In this document: in pieces, positions 10,944 to 20,407 of the stretch
How positions within the stretch are numbered: position 1 is the stretch's first letter
Layout of the letters: each line of letters starts with the position of its first letter
The notes under the pieces: generated by a model
What the model was told of the DNA's origin: nothing
Seen by the model: only the letters and a program-made list of their open reading frames with translations
The model's database searches: none
Made by a program: the position numbers and the translations under genes
Assembly (NCBI GenBank): GCA_963575645.1
Contig: OY754470.1
Span: 11,974,501-12,038,500 of the forward strand
Source of the DNA: Xanthostigma xanthostigma
Lineage: Eukaryota > Arthropoda > Insecta > Raphidioptera > Raphidiidae
Reading direction: 5' to 3'
DNA length: 64,000 nucleotides

Positions 10944-11765
10944 TAGTTGGCAAAACCAAAAGTGCACATCCCGCAAGTTTTCCACTGTATGATAAAAAAA
11001 TAACAATTAAAAAATATTTTTAATAAATTTAAAAAGATTTAAAAATTTAAAGAAATAAATAATTAAACATTGAAAAAATATTTTTTTTAAGTTTGCAAAA
11101 ATAAAAAAAATTAAGAACTATACATAATATAATATATAATTAATATCAAGTGGAATAAAATAAAACAAAATAAAAAGAAAAAAAAAAGAAAAACAATGAT
11201 CTCGCGTAAGGAATCGAACCCAGGACCTTGCCCTTGGGGATCCAACGGCATAACCATTACGCCACGGCGCCCTACTACGTGTAGTGGTGTTATCACGGTA
11301 TAGAAGTGTAGCACTTGTTTTATGGATTACACTATATTTACACAGCAATTATTATATTGTTTTTTTAAACTATTAGCTGTCAAAAATAATAAAATAAAAC
11401 TGTTTATAAAAATTAAACTACTGAACACATTTTAGTGAATTTAAATAGGGTTCTGGTCTGATAGTAAACAAAGTGAATAAAATATAACCCAAGGCAATCC
11501 GACCAAAATTGCGATCTGTAGAGTCGTGACGTACGTACATACGTGTTTGTGATTTTCAATTACAATTTTAATAGTATTTATGAACTCGAATTGATTTAAA
11601 AATGGTTCTGTTTTATAGATTAGAATCTCCTCTTTTCAAAAAGCTTCAATTTAAATGGATTTCGTGTGAAATTAACTTAGATATAACTTCTTATATGAAC
11701 GAAAGTCAGCTCTGACGCACAAAGCGATAATAAAGCACATACCGCTAGTTTAGCGGTATGTGCAA
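10944..11765. mobile_element. Helentron/Helitron-like non-autonomous element, copy 1
   Basis: This 822-bp element is nearly identical to 55693-56515. It starts 'tagttggc', has 'gtgcacatcccgc' just inside the left end, and ends with a strong hairpin (arms 'gcacataccgcta' and 'tagcggtatgtgc', loop 'gtt') a few bases from the right edge. The left subterminal motif is similar to the hairpin arms. A 3'-terminal hairpin, subterminal similarity, no target duplication and insertion between A and T fit Helitrons/Helentrons. Removing it joins AAA to ATT AGA and restores the Penelope reading frame. It carries a tRNA-like sequence but no protein. Confidence 0.65.
11201..11272 (-). other. tRNA-like pol III promoter region inside the Helentron-like element
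   Basis: On the minus strand there is an A-box match TGGCGTAATGG (11254-11264) and a perfect B-box GGTTCGATTCC (11210-11220) at normal tRNA spacing. The acceptor and T stems do not pair well, so it is not a functional tRNA. It looks like a tRNA-derived SINE head or a captured tRNA relic, and the same region recurs at 55941-56012. Confidence 0.65.
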
Positions 11766-12191
11766 TTAGAATTAATGAACATATTAATGACATTAAAAAT
11801 TTCAATAATCATAAATCAACTTTTGCTTATCATATAACTGAGATAGAACATTCGTATGATTGTAGTAATTTCTTCAAAATTTTACATAAAACACAAAAGT
11901 CAAAAAGGTCTAATTCTGAATGAATTACAAAAATTTGAAATAATTAAAAACAATATTTCTTTAAATACAGAAAATAATTTAAATTTAATTTTTAGTAACA
12001 TTGAAAATAACAACTTATATAAACAAATTATACAGTTCTACAATTTATGTCACTAATCTATACTTGACTTTCTCCTACCCTTCAAAAATAGCTAGTATTT
12101 GTCATTTTTCATAATTTTTTAAAAATGTCTAACAATTCCATTAAGATGTATCAAATTATACCTACATTCATTGTGTGAGAAATAATTTTAT

Positions 12192-12217
12192 CTGATGACG
12201 ACTTAGGTCGAAAGCGC
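12192..12217 (+). other. Hammerhead-like motif in the Penelope 3' region
   Basis: The sequence reads CTGATGA, then GAC-TTAG-GTC that can form a short stem, then GAAAG. This is the layout of a hammerhead core (CUGANGA, stem II, GAAA), as described for Penelope-like elements. Base 10.1 does not pair perfectly, so activity is doubtful. Confidence 0.4.
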
Positions 12218-12302
12218 TTATAATATAATAAAATTTTTTTTACAATTTTGGAATGGTTTTTCTTTACATTTAAAAGTTTACCTTTTACAATTACCCTGGG
12301 TA

Positions 12303-15114
12303 GGTACTAATATAGTGGTCCTAGTGTAAATCCAAGCACTATATTCAAAATAAACCCACAAGCTTCATGATTTATGGAAAAAGGAACTGCTTAATATTCG
12401 TAAAATGTGACAGGCACTGTTTTATGTTTGTATTTTTGTCAATTATCTCAAATTACTGAAAAATTCTAAAAATAATAACCGTAAATTAGACGACACAAGT
12501 GTGAAACATAAAGCAAAACAAGCTTAACATCACACGTATTTAAACAGTTCCATGAATTGCTTCAGTTTACATGCTGTAAGTTGGAGTAGTTTGTGTACCA
12601 GCCGTAAATCATACGATAAATATGGAAGTACTGTTTCTGTTTTACAATAAGGAAATAATATAATATAGAAATCCGACGATAGTGTTGTCTGCTCTATTAC
12701 CAAACCGTTTTTCAAAATTATATTAATTAACGCCATAGTTAACATTTTCAAGTTTATTTTTTCATAAAATCTCGAATTAAAACCTGAAAACTGAGAATTC
12801 GTGATGGATGAACCTTTAAAACATATTAACAACGGTATCCCAACGAGTAAAATTAAAAAAAAAATAGTACAGCATTCTGGTAGCATGCAAATAGCTGATG
12901 CGATGGCTCGGCCAGTAATAAATATAAACCTGAGTTTTGTTGATATGGCAGCTATTGAAATCATTAAATACCTTACAGAAAATCGTTCCACAAAATAGCA
13001 ACATAGACCGGACACCCAAGAGAGAAACGGTTTTCTATATTGCATCAATGATTTTCATAGTAACCATATCAACAAAACTTATGTGTAATAATAATAATCA
13101 TAATAATAATAAGCTTTTATTTTAAGAAACTGTAAAGTACAGTATGTGTATATCGCATTTAAAATTCTTGCAAAACTGAATATACTAATAAACCTTTATT
13201 TAGCTTTAGCTATTGCACACTATTTTTGTCTTAATAAAGAAAAGAAAATACCCTTATGAAAAGTATACCATTATAATAGAAAAAAAACAACGTTATACCG
13301 TAGACAGACAGACGAACATTTTTGAAAAGCGAATTTTGATCCAAATTGTGAAGTTGTAATGGTACAAAACATCTCAAACATAAATATATTGACGTAAATT
13401 ATATAACAACGGAAATATTTTAAATTTCATACAGGTATTTTCTACAATATTATAGTTTTCGACTGCACTATTTGTACATTTAATATATTATGAATGTTCT
13501 ACATCTTTCATCGTAAATTTACGAGCATCACTTTCATCTCTGTAAGTCGTTTTGAGCTGTCGTTAACTCATGTGCTTTGCCCTATCCTTCTGATGAACCC
13601 CAGCTGTCTATAACCTTAAATGTCTCTTATTATTTTTACAGGACTGTCCATTTTGACAATTTATTCATTTTTCACTTGCTTAACTGTTGAAGAGTCAATT
13701 GCAGTACAACAAACTACATTTTTGTCAAATACAAAATATTCTGGAAATGTATTCTGCTAAATAGAGACAAGCATTTATTTTTAGTTTTAAATACGTCACG
13801 AAGCCCTTCAGTTTAGAATTCAGTGCCGTAGTAAGACTTTTTGTTTTTGATAATTTTTGAGACACGACCTGAACTATTGGCAGTAGGGGTTGGCATGCCA
13901 TCAAGATTCTGACTTCATCAGGGAATTAATTCTACTGAGAAAATAAGCGCATGTGTAACAATTGTCTACTCTACTAAGTATCCAACCTATAGTTGTAGGA
14001 AGTTATACTACCAATGCAATAAAAAATTGGATCATACTGTACGTTTTGTAGCGTTGAAAGTATGGATTTATTTTATGCAGAAATGATAGTTTTTCTGATA
14101 TCATCTTCCACCCCACGACGCTTTTTGTTATTTTTAAATATTCTTGCAATTTCGTAAAGCACCTTGTTTATAGTTAGTTGAATTTAAGGAATGGGATACA
14201 AATAAAAAATGAACAATATTTTCCTTGCCAATTTCTTTAATGTTTCTTCTTGAGGATCTTAAAAGTTATTTTAGCGTATCGTTTAATTTTCTAAGTTAAG
14301 GTTATGAGGAAGACAGCAGGCCTTAATGAAACTATTAAATAAATATACCTAATTGATTTTTTGTCTTGTGCTCTGTTCCTTAAATTTTAATATACGTTAA
14401 TTGGGTAAATTGAAATTCTACATATACGACTCTATATTGATTGCACGATTCACTAGTAAATCGGCAGCATTTTTATTGAATCGTGAACATAATTTTTATA
14501 TGACATAATATGGTCTACCCTGGTTCATACGTCAATTTACAGCAAGATCATGTAATAATAACAGAGAACATATGGAAGCTGTCATAGGTCTGGCTCCTTT
14601 ACATCTTTAACACACTGATGGCAGCCAGTGGAACACATTTCATGCTGTATTCCCAATAATTGTATGTTTATTTACTTAACATTTGTCTTAAATCATAAAG
14701 CGGCAGTTTGTAAAAGAACCTCATCGTATTTATTTTAATCAACTTGTCTGATGTACATTTCAACTGTACACGCATGTCATCTCTCTCCAACGGATGTCCA
14801 ATTGATTTAGACGTGTATATATGGTTTATGTCAAGTACATTAATTGTGAAAACGTTTTTTTATTATTAAAAATCAGTCGACCTTTTTCTTTAAAACACAT
14901 CTCTTTTATTTTCGAGCGATTATATGAATGGAGGAAAGAGTAATCATGGTGAAAAAATCAAATTTGCGATTTCGATGGATTACGATGTTTCATGGTTCCT
15001 ACAGACCTACAAAACGAGTTTTGGATCTCCGTTAGTCCGCATATACAAAGGCTTTGCTGACACGCCGCAGTCACTCAACGGGTCGATACCAATCTTATGA
15101 TTTTGAAAGATTTC
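12303..15114. other. Intergenic DNA, no gene supported
   Basis: The longest frame, 12530-13048 on the minus strand (172 codons), has hydrophobic stretches but no family motif, and an overlapping plus-strand frame of similar quality is present. 13230-13350 contains an inverted partial copy of family A ('cagacagacgaacattttt'). The rest is AT-rich without visible structure. Confidence 0.4.
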
Positions 15115-15118
15115 TTAA

Positions 15119-15529
15119 GAGTATTCGTCCCAGCAAACACCCTTCATCTCAAATCTTTTCCCCTCGCCTAAAAACGGTTCGCGCTCTCCCGACGTTATTT
15201 TTAAAGCTAGAGGGTTCTGGTAAACGCCAAATGAAAGACAAAGAATCAGACTACAGATCCTTCAGGCGAATTTTTTGAAAAAAAATTCCTGAAAAAACTT
15301 ACAACCTTTTGAAAAAAATCATAAGTTACGTAATATTTCACACGCAGGCGAAACTGTTTTTCAAAAAATTCGCCTGAAGGATCTGTAGTCTGATACTTTG
15401 TCTTTCATTTGGCGTTTACCAGAATCCTCTAGCTTTAAAAATAGCGTCGGGAGAGCGCGAACCGTTTTTAGGCGAGGGGAAAAGATTTGAGATGAAGGGT
15501 GCAGGGGGCATTTGCAGGGACGAATACTC
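15119..15529. mobile_element. piggyBac-type foldback MITE with TTAA duplication, copy 1
   Basis: Two arms of about 170-185 bp are inverted copies, starting 'gagtattcgtcc' and including 'ttcaggcgaatttttt' near the centre. The element is flanked by TTAA at 15115-15118 and 15530-15533, the target site and duplication of piggyBac transposons. A second copy begins at 57629 right after TTAA and is truncated at its right end. No coding frame is present. Confidence 0.7.
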
Positions 15530-15659
15530 TTAAGAGAGCTTTTCTTATTTTCCTTCTACTTCCCCAAAGAGTAACTTTCTGGTGAACGAAAATTGCATGG
15601 GAGTCATCCTATTGACTATTTAGTTCTGCAACAGTACACATATATGTAATTATGATTGA

Positions 15660-16175
15660 TTAGGCGTTACCCGCGGCTTCGCAGGCGATTGAGACGAAAC
15701 ACGGATGTATTCCCGTTATTTAGCATATTATTTACTCCTCTTTCTCGGCGTAGTCCCGCCAAATAATTTTCAAAATTGAACATTCACGTGATCAACGTCC
15801 CGACAAACCATGAAAATGACACCCGTGTTGAGTTTTAGACTATTTACCTCCTTTCACCCTCTGAAGGGGTTGTTTTTGAAAAAGAATGAAACACGTGTTA
15901 ATTTATTTGTTGACAGGAGTAATCCTGCGCATTTTCGAATTAATGATTCTATCTTATATGATTTTTCCATGCAAATTATGAACTCCTATTACACTCCTTT
16001 AGTGGTTGAATTTTCAAAAATCCGTTTTTAGCGGATGCCTACATCATAATAATTATGTGTGCCAAATTTCAGCCAAATCCATTCAATGGTTTGAGCTGTC
16101 CGTTGATAGATTAGTCAGTCATTCAGTCAGTCAGTCACGGTTTCCTTTTAGATATTTAAATTTCTACCCTGAAAA
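15660..16175 (+). repeat. Widespread insect-type interspersed repeat
   Basis: It begins 'ggcgttacccgcggcttcgc' and ends in a string of 'agtcagtc' followed by 'tttccttttagatattt'. It contains 'gccaaatttcagccaaat' and 'ggtttgagctgtccg', wording familiar from insect repeat tails. The short frames here are incidental. The element class is uncertain. Confidence 0.45.
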
Positions 16176-16758
16176 CAAAAACGAAATATTTGGTCAATTA
16201 TTGCGATTGGAAAGAAATACATACCCACATTGTTGTCATGTTTATTAACAATTCAGTGGAGTGAGAAAATGTAAGTGTATAAAAACAATTTTTGTATGAA
16301 ATAAGTTAACAACTTAAAAATTATCAACATTTTCATCGCTACAACATCGTTTTTGGGTATAATATGCAGTTCCGGATCAGTCTACTGTATTCTAAAAGTC
16401 ATCTAATAATCGTGGTAATTTAAACATAATGAAATAGATATAGGTATACCACAAAATCAACCAAATACATAAATGTATACGTTTAAGGAAACGTCGCAAT
16501 TTAAACATTTAAAAATTTGCAAATGACATTTAAAATAAACCAAAGCGTATCGAAAATAATGTGTTTATAGCCTCGATTCTTTTAGAAGTTGATTAAATAA
16601 ATTGACTGTGCAATAATACACAAAAGATCAAAGGCTTTTGTATAGCCTTTGCACGTATTGTAGTTGCTCGGTACATGTTTTGTTCCCTAAGGCCTATCAT
16701 TTATCAAAATAGATCACAATTCACAAATAAAGTGTACACTTGCGCTCAAAAACTATTA

Positions 16759-16790
16759 GAATAGAATAGAATAGAATAGAATAGAATAGA
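16759..16790 (-). repeat. LINE 3' tail of pentanucleotide repeats
   Basis: About six units of TTCTA/TAGAA form the 3' end of the LINE. Short tandem repeats in place of poly(A) are typical of CR1/jockey-group LINEs. Confidence 0.85.
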
Positions 16791-17042
16791 TTCTTTATTT
16801 TGGCGAAGTCCAGCCAATGGCTGTTCTGCTTAACCATCTTCAATTTTTACATAATATACATAAACAATATTAATTTACATATAAATGTACAATTATGTCT
16901 TTTATTCTTGGAAAAATACATACACTACATAATAAACCGATATGAAAAATATGAAAAATATACTGGTATACCTTATAACAGAAAGTTTATTATAACTGAG
17001 TATTGTAAAATAAAAAAAAAGAAAAGAAATTGAAAATTAAAT

Positions 17043-19934
17043 TTATTGTTTCGATAATAATTCAGTTTTTAGTTTTAATTTAAAAGTTTTGTAAGAGAGT
17101 TTTTGAAGGAGTATTTTGGGCATGGCATTATGCTGTTTTATAGCGTTATAAATATAAGAACCTTGATATATTGTGCTATTACAGTATGGTAAATTTAGTT
17201 GATTGTTATCTCTAATATTTCTGGTATGCAACGATGTTCTTTTTTGGAATTTTTCAAATAAATACTTAGGATTAGCGGAGTTAAGAATTTTAAACGTAGT
17301 ACAGCTTAAATGCAGCGTACGCCTGGCTTCCATTTTAAGCCAACCGACTTCTTTCATTTTTTTTGAAACATGGTCTCTTTTACGAATATTCACGGCAAAT
17401 CGAAAACAAGCATTTTGCATTTTTTGCAATTTTTGTTTATCCTCCTGAGAAATTCTACAGCCATAAATAACATCGCAGTAATTAAATCGAGATAAAATTA
17501 AGGATTCGCACAAAAGGAGTTTTGTTTTTAAGGGAAGTAAAAATTTATAAGGGTACAGTTGTCTGAGTTTACCATAGGCATTTTTCAATACGGACTGTAA
17601 ATAAGGTTTGAAAGATAAATTGTCGTCAAGTGTTAGACCCAAATTTTTTACTTCCTTCACTACCGGCAAATTAACGCTGTTTAGTGAGATTTTAATGCGA
17701 TTGTAATCAATTTTTTTTAATACACTCGATTTTGCTATCACTAAAACCGAACTCTTAGCAGCATTTATTGATAATCCGTGACCAGTCGCTACATCTACTA
17801 GATTTGTTAGATCCCTGTTTATTAATTTTACGTTCTCATCAAGGTGTTCAACTGGAAATGATTTATATATTTGTGTGTCGTCCGCATATAGATGATAAGA
17901 GGAGTATTTTATTGGCTCAAAGAAATCAGCGGTGTATAAGACATATAGTGTTGGACCTAATATGGAACCTTGTGGAACCCCCCGTGAAATATGAGCGCAG
18001 TCTGAAAGACGATTGCCGCAGTGCACATACTGAGATCTGTTTGACAAGTAGTGTATTATTAAATTTACTGCAGAAAGATCAAATCCAAAATATAATAATT
18101 TAGAACACAACAAATCGTGTATTATTGTGTCGAAGGCTTTTGAGTAGTCAATAAGAACCAAAATTGTTACTTCTCCTTTGTCCATAGCACCCAAAATGTC
18201 GTCTGTTATATTTATCAGGGCAGTTGATGTGCTGTGCTCTTTTCTAAAACCCGATTGATATTTAGGTGTAATATTAGCAGACTCCAGAAAAATAGATAAT
18301 TGTTTATTTAAAATTATTTCAATTATTTTTGAAAAAGTGCAAAGTAAAGAAATGGGTCTTAAGTCTTTTATTGTTTGTGGATTAGATACCTTTGGCAATG
18401 GTCTTACTATTGATTTTTTCCAAATATTAGGAAATTTACTTTCTAGAATACATGAATTAACTATATTAGTTATAACTGGTACGAGCCATTCTAAACACAT
18501 AAGAATCATTCTTCTGTTAATTCCATCTACGCCCATTGCGTCGGTTTTAATTTGTAATATAGAAGTTTTTACCTCGTCACAGGTTACAGTATGAAAATTA
18601 AAATTGTGATCACTATATCTATCACGTAAATTGTATCTGTCAATAGTAAGCTTAATTTTATCATAATTTATCGGAATATACTGAACAAAATATTTATTTA
18701 TATCATTCACAAGAAATAACTCATTTTGTATATCAATATTCTTTTTATTCATAAATGAAAATTCACTTAAAATTCTCCAATGCTTTCTACCATCAGTATT
18801 ATTCAATTTAAACTCAAAATATGCCTTTTTTTCTCTCTTTATTGTGCAAGAAGTGAAATTACGTATTTGTTTATAATAATTCCAATTAACTAAACTGCCT
18901 GTACAATGGAATTTCGAAAGAGCATTTTTTCGTAATTTAATTAAGCACATTACATTATCTGTCATCCAAGGTGCCTTCGGTTTTGATTTTTCTCTTATAG
19001 TTAACGTGGGAGCGTGAGTATCGAAAAGATTAAGCATTATTTGATTCAAATACACAACTTTTTCATCAATATCATTAAGCGAGACAATATTTAACCAAGA
19101 ACAATTTTTTGCATTTTCATTGAAACGCTTCAAATTAATATTTTTAAAATCTCGTACATTTCTCTCACTATTTTTTTGTTTCACAGAAATGTTATTTATA
19201 TTACACGATATTAATCTGTGATCTGTGATATGATGCATATCTGTTATTCTGACATCTGATACGGAACAGAAGTCACTGAGTGCTATAAAATCTATTAGCG
19301 TACTGGTTGTGGCAGTAATTCTGGTGGGATCTTTAACTATCTGACACATATTAAAAGTATTAAGTATGGATTTAAATTGTTTACTGTGACGATTGTTGTC
19401 ATTTAGCAAATTAATATTAATATCACCCATGCAGATTACTGTGTCACACTCAGTAGATATTTGTGAAAGAGAATCTTCAAATACTTTACACGCAACTGAA
19501 ATGTTAGTGTGTGGTGGCTTATAAATTACACCAACTGAAATTGTTTTCGGTGCATTTTTCAGCAGTATCCACAACTGTTCAATAACCGCAATATTTCCAT
19601 CACTTATTGTATTGTCCAAAGTTATAGTTTTCTTAAAACTAAGTGATTCACTGACATAGATTCCTACGCCACCACCTCTTCCACACCTATCAAATCTATG
19701 AAAAGAATATCCTGGAATAGCAATATTATCGGAACTTATGTTGACAGATAGCCACGTTTCAGTTATGCCTATTATATCAAAATTTTCATCAAGCACTATC
19801 TGTTTAAAGTCATCAAACACATTTTGTAACGATCTTATATTTAAATGCCCTATTTTTAATTTTTTTACATTAATTTTTGTCCATGAATCTTTGGTTTTGT
19901 TTAACTGAATAGATTTGTTAAATAAACTTGGTTG
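17043..19934 (-). CDS. LINE ORF2: AP-like endonuclease and reverse transcriptase
   Basis: The open frame is 963 codons, from just after a TAG at 19935-19937 to TAA at 17043-17045. The endonuclease domain comes first (codons about 25-270): HLNIRSL, ITETWLS with the catalytic glutamate, GRGGGVGIYV, VGVIYKPPHT, MGDININ and ITDHRLISC. The reverse transcriptase follows (about 495-760): VRPLPK, LRPISLL, YQSGFRKEHST, VLIDYSKAFDT, GVPQGSILGP and the catalytic HLYADDTQ (YADD near codon 683). A C-terminal region follows (YCDVIYG, LPYCNSTIYQGS). No ATG occurs before 19430, which lies inside the endonuclease, so a conventional start would give a truncated enzyme; translation presumably depends on ORF1. 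The protein nicks target DNA and reverse-transcribes its own RNA there. No internal stops or frameshifts are seen. Confidence 0.92.
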   Translation of the reverse strand, partial: QPSLFNKSIQLNKTKDSWTKINVKKLKIGHLNIRSLQNVFDDFKQIVLDENFDIIGITETWLSVNISSDNIAIPGYSFHRFDRCGRGGGVGIYVSESLSFKKTITLDNTISDGNIAVIEQLWILLKNAPKTISVGVIYKPPHTNISVACKVFEDSLSQISTECDTVICMGDININLLNDNNRHSKQFKSILNTFNMCQIVKDPTRITATTSTLIDFIALSDFCSVSDVRITDMHHITDHRLISCNINNISVKQKNSERNVRDFKNINLKRFNENAKNCSWLNIVSLNDIDEKVVYLNQIMLNLFDTHAPTLTIREKSKPKAPWMTDNVMCLIKLRKNALSKFHCTGSLVNWNYYKQIRNFTSCTIKREKKAYFEFKLNNTDGRKHWRILSEFSFMNKKNIDIQNELFLVNDINKYFVQYIPINYDKIKLTIDRYNLRDRYSDHNFNFHTVTCDEVKTSILQIKTDAMGVDGINRRMILMCLEWLVPVITNIVNSCILESKFPNIWKKSIVRPLPKVSNPQTIKDLRPISLLCTFSKIIEIILNKQLSIFLESANITPKYQSGFRKEHSTSTALINITDDILGAMDKGEVTILVLIDYSKAFDTIIHDLLCSKLLYFGFDLSAVNLIIHYLSNRSQYVHCGNRLSDCAHISRGVPQGSILGPTLYVLYTADFFEPIKYSSYHLYADDTQIYKSFPVEHLDENVKLINRDLTNLVDVATGHGLSINAAKSSVLVIAKSSVLKKIDYNRIKISLNSVNLPVVKEVKNLGLTLDDNLSFKPYLQSVLKNAYGKLRQLYPYKFLLPLKTKLLLCESLILSRFNYCDVIYGCRISQEDKQKLQKMQNACFRFAVNIRKRDHVSKKMKEVGWLKMEARRTLHLSCTTFKILNSANPKYLFEKFQKRTSLHTRNIRDNNQLNLPYCNSTIYQGSYIYNAIKQHNAMPKILLQKLSYKTFKLKLKTELLSKQ

Positions 19935-19937
19935 CTA
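19929..19937 (-). promoter_or_regulatory. Putative stop-codon readthrough signal between ORF1 and ORF2
   Basis: ORF1 ends with TAG at 19935-19937, followed directly by CAACCA at 19929-19934. CAACCA fits CARYYA, the context that promotes readthrough in tobamoviruses. ORF1 and ORF2 are in the same frame, and ORF2 has no nearby ATG, so readthrough would produce an ORF1-ORF2 fusion. Reinitiation at a non-AUG codon, or a TAG arising by mutation in this copy, are alternatives. Confidence 0.5.
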
Positions 19938-20384
19938 TTTGCTATCAGATCGAACTCGTAAATTGTATGACCGAACTTTATCGTCATTCGGTGTACGTCG
20001 AGGATCGTCGCTGATAGTGTTTAATTGAGGTGCGTTCGAATAGGTACTCTGAGTTGGCGATTGTTCACGTCGTTTTGGAGAATTTGAAAGTTGATTACTT
20101 CCGGATGATGTCGTAGCGTGTGTCTGGGAATTCGACTCCAAAGAAGATGTGCCTGCTTCTACGTCATTTAATTGATCAATGGTCCATGGTTTTCCGTCGA
20201 TAATAAGTTTATCATTTTTTATATATGCTTTATAGTTTTCTTGTTTGGCTGCTACTAGGTGTTTGCTTAGTATTTTCCTTTTTTCAAGAGCATTATTTGT
20301 TAGATCATTACTTATGAAATATTGAGTCCCCTTGAAATGACGACCAGATTTTAAAATTTGCAATTTTCTTTTAAAACTGAGAAG
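19935..20384 (-). pseudogene. LINE ORF1, C-terminal part (5'-truncated)
   Basis: About 149 codons are open, ending in TAG at 19935-19937. Near the start it reads RHFKGTQYFISNDLT and EKRKILSKHLVAAKQENYKA, then IKNDKLIIDGKPW, the pattern of the C-terminal nucleic-acid-binding domain of LINE ORF1 proteins. A low-complexity Ser/Thr/Asn/Gln-rich tail follows, with QSPTQSTYSN and a basic end YNLRVRSDSK. There is no ATG at the beginning, and an in-frame TAA at 20385-20387 lies just inside the truncation point, so only the C-terminal part survives. ORF1 proteins coat the LINE RNA. Confidence 0.75.
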
Positions 20385-20407
20385 TTACTCCTGCACAGTA
20401 ACTATTA

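Larger units (their letters stand above)
10823..12055 (+). pseudogene. Penelope GIY-YIG endonuclease fragment, interrupted
   Basis: The first part (10823-10943) reads EVYCLKCSCGAKYVGQTGRK, matching the start of a Penelope-type GIY-YIG domain: the VY and YVG tyrosine motifs, the cysteine pair, and the GQTGR loop with the catalytic arginine region. The second part (from about 11766) continues IRINEHINDIKNF, then HKSTFAYHITEIEHSYD, as expected for the rest of the domain. Between them lies an inserted element. A further frameshift or stop near 11900-11920 shifts the C-terminal part, which continues as KGLILNELQKFEIIK in another frame. In Penelope elements this domain nicks target DNA to prime reverse transcription. 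This copy is dead. Confidence 0.75.
10818..12290 (+). mobile_element. 5'-truncated Penelope-like retroelement with 12-bp duplication
   Basis: The segment lies between two identical copies of 'ttaccctgggta' (10806-10817 and 12291-12302), a plausible target duplication. It encodes the end of a Penelope polyprotein, the GIY-YIG endonuclease, and then a 3' region with a hammerhead-like motif near its end. The reverse transcriptase part is absent, so the element is 5'-truncated. An 822-bp Helentron-like element has landed inside the endonuclease, so the Penelope insertion is the older event. Confidence 0.65.
16759..20399 (-). mobile_element. Jockey/CR1-like LINE, 5'-truncated, otherwise well preserved
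   Basis: Read on the minus strand, the element has the end of ORF1, a full ORF2 (endonuclease plus reverse transcriptase), a 3' UTR of about 250 bp and a 3' tail of six TTCTA-type units. It is bracketed by 'aactatta' at 16751-16758 and 20400-20407, a candidate 8-bp target duplication. The 5' part of ORF1 and the 5' UTR are missing, a normal outcome of incomplete reverse transcription. The intact 963-codon ORF2 argues for a fairly recent insertion. Clade is inferred from motif style (ITETWL, GRGGGVGIYV, FRKEHST, YADDTQIY) and from the pentanucleotide tail. Confidence 0.85.

Noticed and set aside
11201-11272. Functional tRNA gene
   Set aside because: A and B boxes are good, but the acceptor stem, T stem and anticodon loop do not form a proper cloverleaf.
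11111-11348. Minus-strand frames across the tRNA-like region
   Set aside because: Translations of a tRNA-like sequence and a T-rich tail, not proteins.
12530-13048. 172-codon minus-strand open frame with hydrophobic stretches, and a 65-codon plus-strand frame over it
   Set aside because: No family motif, no splice or promoter context, and overlapping frames of equal quality on the other strand. AT-rich DNA gives such frames by chance.
17203-18594. Plus-strand frames of 81-111 codons
   Set aside because: Antisense shadows of the LINE ORF2.
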